Positions 13,677-15,951 of a stretch of 15,951 nt of DNA are shown here, piece after piece. The notes under the pieces were generated by a model. That model was not told where the DNA came from and made no database searches. It was given only the letters and a program-made list of their open reading frames with translations. Each line of letters begins with the position of its first letter. Within the stretch, counting starts at the first letter, position 1. This DNA is from an uncultured Clostridia bacterium (lineage in GTDB: Bacteria; Bacillota; Clostridia; Oscillospirales; Oscillospiraceae): assembly GCA_946539175.1 (NCBI GenBank), contig CAMNHH010000035.1, positions 1 to 15,951 on the forward strand, in the 5' to 3' direction. Position numbers and translations under genes: made by a program.

Positions 13677-13705
13677 ATGATAGCAGATTTCGCGCTAAAA
13701 TGCAA
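13677..13705 (-). promoter_or_regulatory. rpmB promoter
   Basis: On the minus strand TTGCAT (13700-13705) and TATCAT (13677-13682) are 17 bases apart, with TGC directly before the -10. Predicted leader is about 58 bases and includes a small CGTAT/ATACG hairpin near 13644-13658. Confidence 0.75.
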
Positions 13706-13743
13706 GAGGAAATTTCGTTTTTTCCAAATTATTTTTCTCAGGA

Positions 13744-13772
13744 TTGCATCTGAGCCCTGTTTTTGCTATAAT
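13744..13772 (+). promoter_or_regulatory. hprK promoter
   Basis: TTGCAT (13744-13749) and TATAAT (13767-13772) are 17 bases apart, with TGC forming an extended -10. It shares the same -35 word and TGC extension with the divergent rpmB promoter. Confidence 0.85.
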
Positions 13773-13801
13773 AGAAGGGATTATTCGAGCGGAGGTGCGT
13801 T

Positions 13802-14737
13802 ATGAACCGATACAGCGTTTCCCTCAAGCAGCTGGTGGAGGAATTTAACCTGGTCATCGCCTATCAGGCCACAGACTACGAGCAGATCCGGGTCATGGTG
13901 GACGAGGTCTCCCGCCCCGGCCTGCCGCTGACGGGCTTCTTTGAGCATTTCGAGGCCCTGCGGGTGGAGGTCCTGGGCTACGTGGAGATGACCTATCTGG
14001 AGAATCAGAGTCCGGAGCAGCGGCTGAAGATCTTCGACCGGCTCTTCGCCTACAAGATTCCCGCCCTGGTGATCTCCAGGGGACAGCAGCCCCATCCGGA
14101 ATGCATCGAGATGGCCAAAAAGCACAACATCACCATCCTGCTGGCCCAGGAGACCACCTCCTACATCATCTCCAACCTGATCACCTTTCTGAAGAACGCT
14201 CTGGCCCCCAGGATCACCCGCCACGGGGTTTTGATGGAGGTCTACGGCGAGGGCATCTACATCACCGGAGAGAGCGGCATGGGCAAATCTGAGACCGCTG
14301 TGGAGCTGCTCAAGCGGGGCCACCGCCTCATTGCCGACGACGCGGTGGAGATCAAGAAGACCTCCTCCTCCCATCTGGTGGGCACGGCCCCCAGTCTGAT
14401 CCGCAACTACATCGAGCTGCGGGGCATCGGCGTCATCAACGTGGCCAATCTATTCGGCATGGGCGCCATCAAGGAGGAGACCGCCATCAATCTGGTGATC
14501 GACATCGTGGCCTGGGAGGCGGGCAAGCACTACGACCGGATGGGTCTGGAGGATCACTACGTGGATCTTCTGGGGGTCAAGGTCCCCTGCGTCACCATCC
14601 CCGTCAGCCCCGGGCGAAATCTGGCCGTCATTCTGGAGGTGGCCGCCATGAACAACCGGCAGAAGCGGCTGGGCTTCAACGCCGCCTTGGAATTCAGCCA
14701 GCAGCTGGACCGATATTTTGAAAATTCCACAAAATAA
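13802..14737 (+). CDS. hprK: HPr kinase/phosphorylase
   Basis: This encodes a 311-residue cytoplasmic enzyme that phosphorylates and dephosphorylates Ser46 of HPr, the signal that lets CcpA exert carbon catabolite repression in Firmicutes. The N-terminal domain (about 1-130) is followed by the catalytic domain with His141, the P-loop GESGMGKSETA (Lys162, Ser163), and the acidic pair in ADDAVEI (about 179-183). The HPrK signature IELRGIGVINVANLFGMGA spans about 204-222. The C-terminal EVAAMNNRQKRLGFNAA segment is also conserved. Length is normal for the family. The start at 13802 has GGAGGT 5 bases upstream. In many Firmicutes hprK sits with lgt; here it stands alone between rpmB and rpsF, with its own promoter. 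Confidence 0.96.
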   Translation: MNRYSVSLKQLVEEFNLVIAYQATDYEQIRVMVDEVSRPGLPLTGFFEHFEALRVEVLGYVEMTYLENQSPEQRLKIFDRLFAYKIPALVISRGQQPHPECIEMAKKHNITILLAQETTSYIISNLITFLKNALAPRITRHGVLMEVYGEGIYITGESGMGKSETAVELLKRGHRLIADDAVEIKKTSSSHLVGTAPSLIRNYIELRGIGVINVANLFGMGAIKEETAINLVIDIVAWEAGKHYDRMGLEDHYVDLLGVKVPCVTIPVSPGRNLAVILEVAAMNNRQKRLGFNAALEFSQQLDRYFENSTK

Positions 14738-14740
14738 CAG

Positions 14741-14769
14741 TTGACAAACGGCGAATCATCCGTTAAAAT
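14741..14769 (+). promoter_or_regulatory. Promoter of the rpsF-ssb-rpsR operon
   Basis: TTGACA (14741-14746) and TAAAAT (14764-14769) are 17 bases apart. Transcription would start near 14776, leaving a leader of about 75 bases. It starts only 3 bases after the hprK stop codon. Confidence 0.85.
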
Positions 14770-14775
14770 AATACG

Positions 14776-14849
14776 GCTTGCGTGGCAAGCACAATCCCCT
14801 TGCCGCTGAGGGATTCAGCGGCCGAAAGACCAAAAGGAGGTGCAAACAA
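14776..14849 (+). promoter_or_regulatory. rpsF leader, candidate S6:S18-binding element
   Basis: The leader can form GCTTGC-GTG-GCAAGC (14776-14790) and CCGCTGA-GGGAT-TCAGCGG (14803-14821). The second hairpin is followed by CCGAAAGACC and then the AAGGAGGT ribosome site (14834-14841). Leaders of bacterial rpsF operons are known to bind the S6:S18 dimer through a CCG-containing hairpin for feedback control. The position and the CCG fit, but the full consensus could not be checked. Confidence 0.45.
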
Positions 14850-15146
14850 ATGGCAAAGATTTCCGCGAAGTACGAGGTTCTTTACATCATCGATCCCGAT
14901 CTGGGTGAAGAAGGTATTGCAGCCCTCGTGGAAAAATTCAAGGCATTGGTTGAGGCAGAGGGTACCCTGACCAGCATTGAAGAGTGGGGCAAGCGTCGGC
15001 TGGCCTACCTCATCAACGACAAGCCCGAAGGCTACTACGTTCTCATGAACATCGAGAGCAAGCCCGAGCTGCCTGCTGAGCTGGACCGTGTGTTCAAGAT
15101 CACGGAAGGCATCATGCGTTCCCTGATCACCGTCGTGGAAGAGTAA
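14850..15146 (+). CDS. rpsF: Ribosomal protein bS6
   Basis: This encodes the 98-residue small-subunit protein S6, which pairs with S18 on the 30S platform. The sequence MAKISAKYEVLYIIDPDLGEE, the EEWGKRRLAYLINDKPEGYYVL core and the ELDRVFKITEGIMRSL helix are typical of the family. The frame is open upstream to 14778 with a TTG, but the ATG at 14850 follows AAGGAGGT at normal spacing and gives the standard N-terminus. It is the first gene of the conserved rpsF-ssb-rpsR operon. Confidence 0.97.
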   Translation: MAKISAKYEVLYIIDPDLGEEGIAALVEKFKALVEAEGTLTSIEEWGKRRLAYLINDKPEGYYVLMNIESKPELPAELDRVFKITEGIMRSLITVVEE

Positions 15147-15159
15147 GGAGGAGTCCTTC

Positions 15160-15696
15160 ATGCTCAATCACATCGTGCTCATGGGCCGTCTGGTCCGTGA
15201 TCCGGAGCTGCGCCGGACCCAGTCCGGCGTGCCTGTCGCGTCCTTCCGCATTGCGGTGGATCGGGACTTCGGCAACCGGGAGACCGGTGAGCGGGAGGCC
15301 GATTTCATCGACGTGGTGGCCTGGCGTCAGACCGGCGAGTTCGTCAGCAAGTATTTCGCCAAGGGCCGCATGGCCGTGGTTTCCGGCCGGCTGCAGATGC
15401 GCAACTGGACCGACAATCAGGGAAACAAGCGCACCCAGGCTGAGGTCGTGGCGGACAACGTCTATTTCGGTGATTCCAAGCGGGACAACGACGGCTCCGG
15501 CAATTACAACGGCAACAGCTACGCCGGTGGGAACAACGGTTACAACAACCGCTCCTACAACGACAACAGCAGCTACGCCGCTCCCAACGGCGGCTACAAC
15601 GCCCCCAACCAGGGCTACGCCGCCCCTGCTGCCCCCGCCCCCGCCGCATCCGATTTCGCGATGCTGGAGGACGACGACAGCGAACTGCCTTTCTAA
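15160..15696 (+). CDS. ssb: Single-stranded DNA-binding protein
   Basis: This encodes the 178-residue SSB that coats single-stranded DNA in replication, repair and recombination. The N-terminal OB-fold (about 1-107) begins MLNHIVLMGRLVRDPELRRT and contains the conserved FIDVVAWRQTGEFVSKYFAKG segment. A flexible linker (about 108-167) is rich in Asn, Gly and Tyr and then in Ala and Pro. The acidic tip EDDDSELPF is the standard docking peptide for SSB partner proteins. The ATG at 15160 follows AAGGAGG, 13 bases after the rpsF stop. Its place between rpsF and rpsR is the normal Firmicutes arrangement. Confidence 0.97.
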   Translation: MLNHIVLMGRLVRDPELRRTQSGVPVASFRIAVDRDFGNRETGEREADFIDVVAWRQTGEFVSKYFAKGRMAVVSGRLQMRNWTDNQGNKRTQAEVVADNVYFGDSKRDNDGSGNYNGNSYAGGNNGYNNRSYNDNSSYAAPNGGYNAPNQGYAAPAAPAPAASDFAMLEDDDSELPF

Positions 15697-15738
15697 TTTG
15701 AATTTTTCTACAAGACTGTAAAGAAGGAGGATCCTCTC

Positions 15739-15951
15739 ATGGCGAACGAATCCAGAGTCAGACCCCACAAGCGCAAGAAGGTTTGCCTGTTCTGCGTGGA
15801 CAAGGTCACCAGCATTGACTACAAGGACACCGCGAAGCTGAAGCGCTTCACTTCCGAGCGCGGCAAGATCCTGCCCCGGCGCACCACCGGCACCTGCGCT
15901 GCCCATCAGCGTCAGCTCACCGTGGCCATCAAGCGCGCCCGTCAGATCGCT
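15739..15951 (+). CDS. rpsR: Ribosomal protein bS18, partial (3' end outside window)
   Basis: The first 71 codons of the S18 gene are present, and the right edge of the window cuts off the last few. The N-terminus MANESRVRPHKRKKVCLFCVD, the IDYKDTAKLKRFTSERGKI core and the RRTTGTCAAHQRQL motif identify it. The CxxC pair near residues 16-19 with a later Cys and His (CAAH) suggests the zinc-binding form. It follows ssb by 42 bases and has AAGGAGGA upstream of the ATG at 15739. With rpsF in the same operon, S6 and S18 are made together. Confidence 0.96.
   Translation, partial: MANESRVRPHKRKKVCLFCVDKVTSIDYKDTAKLKRFTSERGKILPRRTTGTCAAHQRQLTVAIKRARQIA

Noticed and set aside
1..15951. CRISPR arrays, tRNA or rRNA genes, insertion sequences, phage genes
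   Set aside because: No short regular spaced repeats, no tRNA-like or rRNA sequence and no transposase or phage-like protein was seen on either strand.

Overview
The window looks like chromosome of a high-GC member of the Clostridia, most like the Oscillospiraceae/Ruminococcaceae of the gut. The grounds are a Firmicutes-type rpsF-ssb-rpsR operon, a HPr kinase (hprK), a four-cysteine rpmB, three-gene pnt transhydrogenase genes, consensus sigma-A promoters with 17-base spacers, strong AGGAGG-type ribosome binding sites and G/C-rich third codon positions. This is inference from gene content; no 16S sequence is present.

Layout. (1) 1-2899, minus strand: an Lrp/AsnC regulator is followed by pntAA, pntAB and the first 268 codons of pntB, encoding the proton-translocating NAD(P) transhydrogenase. 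pntB runs off the left edge. (2) 3293-10984, plus strand: a two-gene unit encodes a GH32-type lipoprotein glycosidase and, 15 bases later, a 2063-residue N-terminally anchored protein. The large protein has ten copies of a ~165-185-residue beta-rich module and three FIVAR domains but no recognisable catalytic domain. (3) 11009-12099: a shared bidirectional terminator, then a LacI-family regulator facing the unit. (4) 12303-12854: a YgjP-like zinc metallopeptidase. (5) 12855-13423: a 569-base stretch with no convincing protein gene. It holds a cluster of palindromes, a bidirectional terminator and a near-consensus minus-strand promoter that probably drives a ~240-nt RNA. (6) 13424-15951: rpmB (minus), divergent hprK, then rpsF-ssb-rpsR, with rpsR cut by the right edge.

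How the parts may work together. The GH32 lipoprotein and the module-array protein are very likely co-transcribed and displayed together on the outer face of the membrane. The simplest model is a surface pair in which the array holds a fructan-like polysaccharide and the lipoprotein trims it. The convergent LacI regulator is the nearest candidate for local control, and HprK shows that the cell has HPr-Ser-P based catabolite control. No transporter or sugar kinase lies in the window, so uptake must be encoded elsewhere.

The best candidate for something undescribed is the ten-module array. Its modules fall into three sub-families and its last two copies share 476 identical bases. The second candidate is the untranslated-looking transcript at about 13045-13287, which has a metal-regulator-like palindrome at its start.
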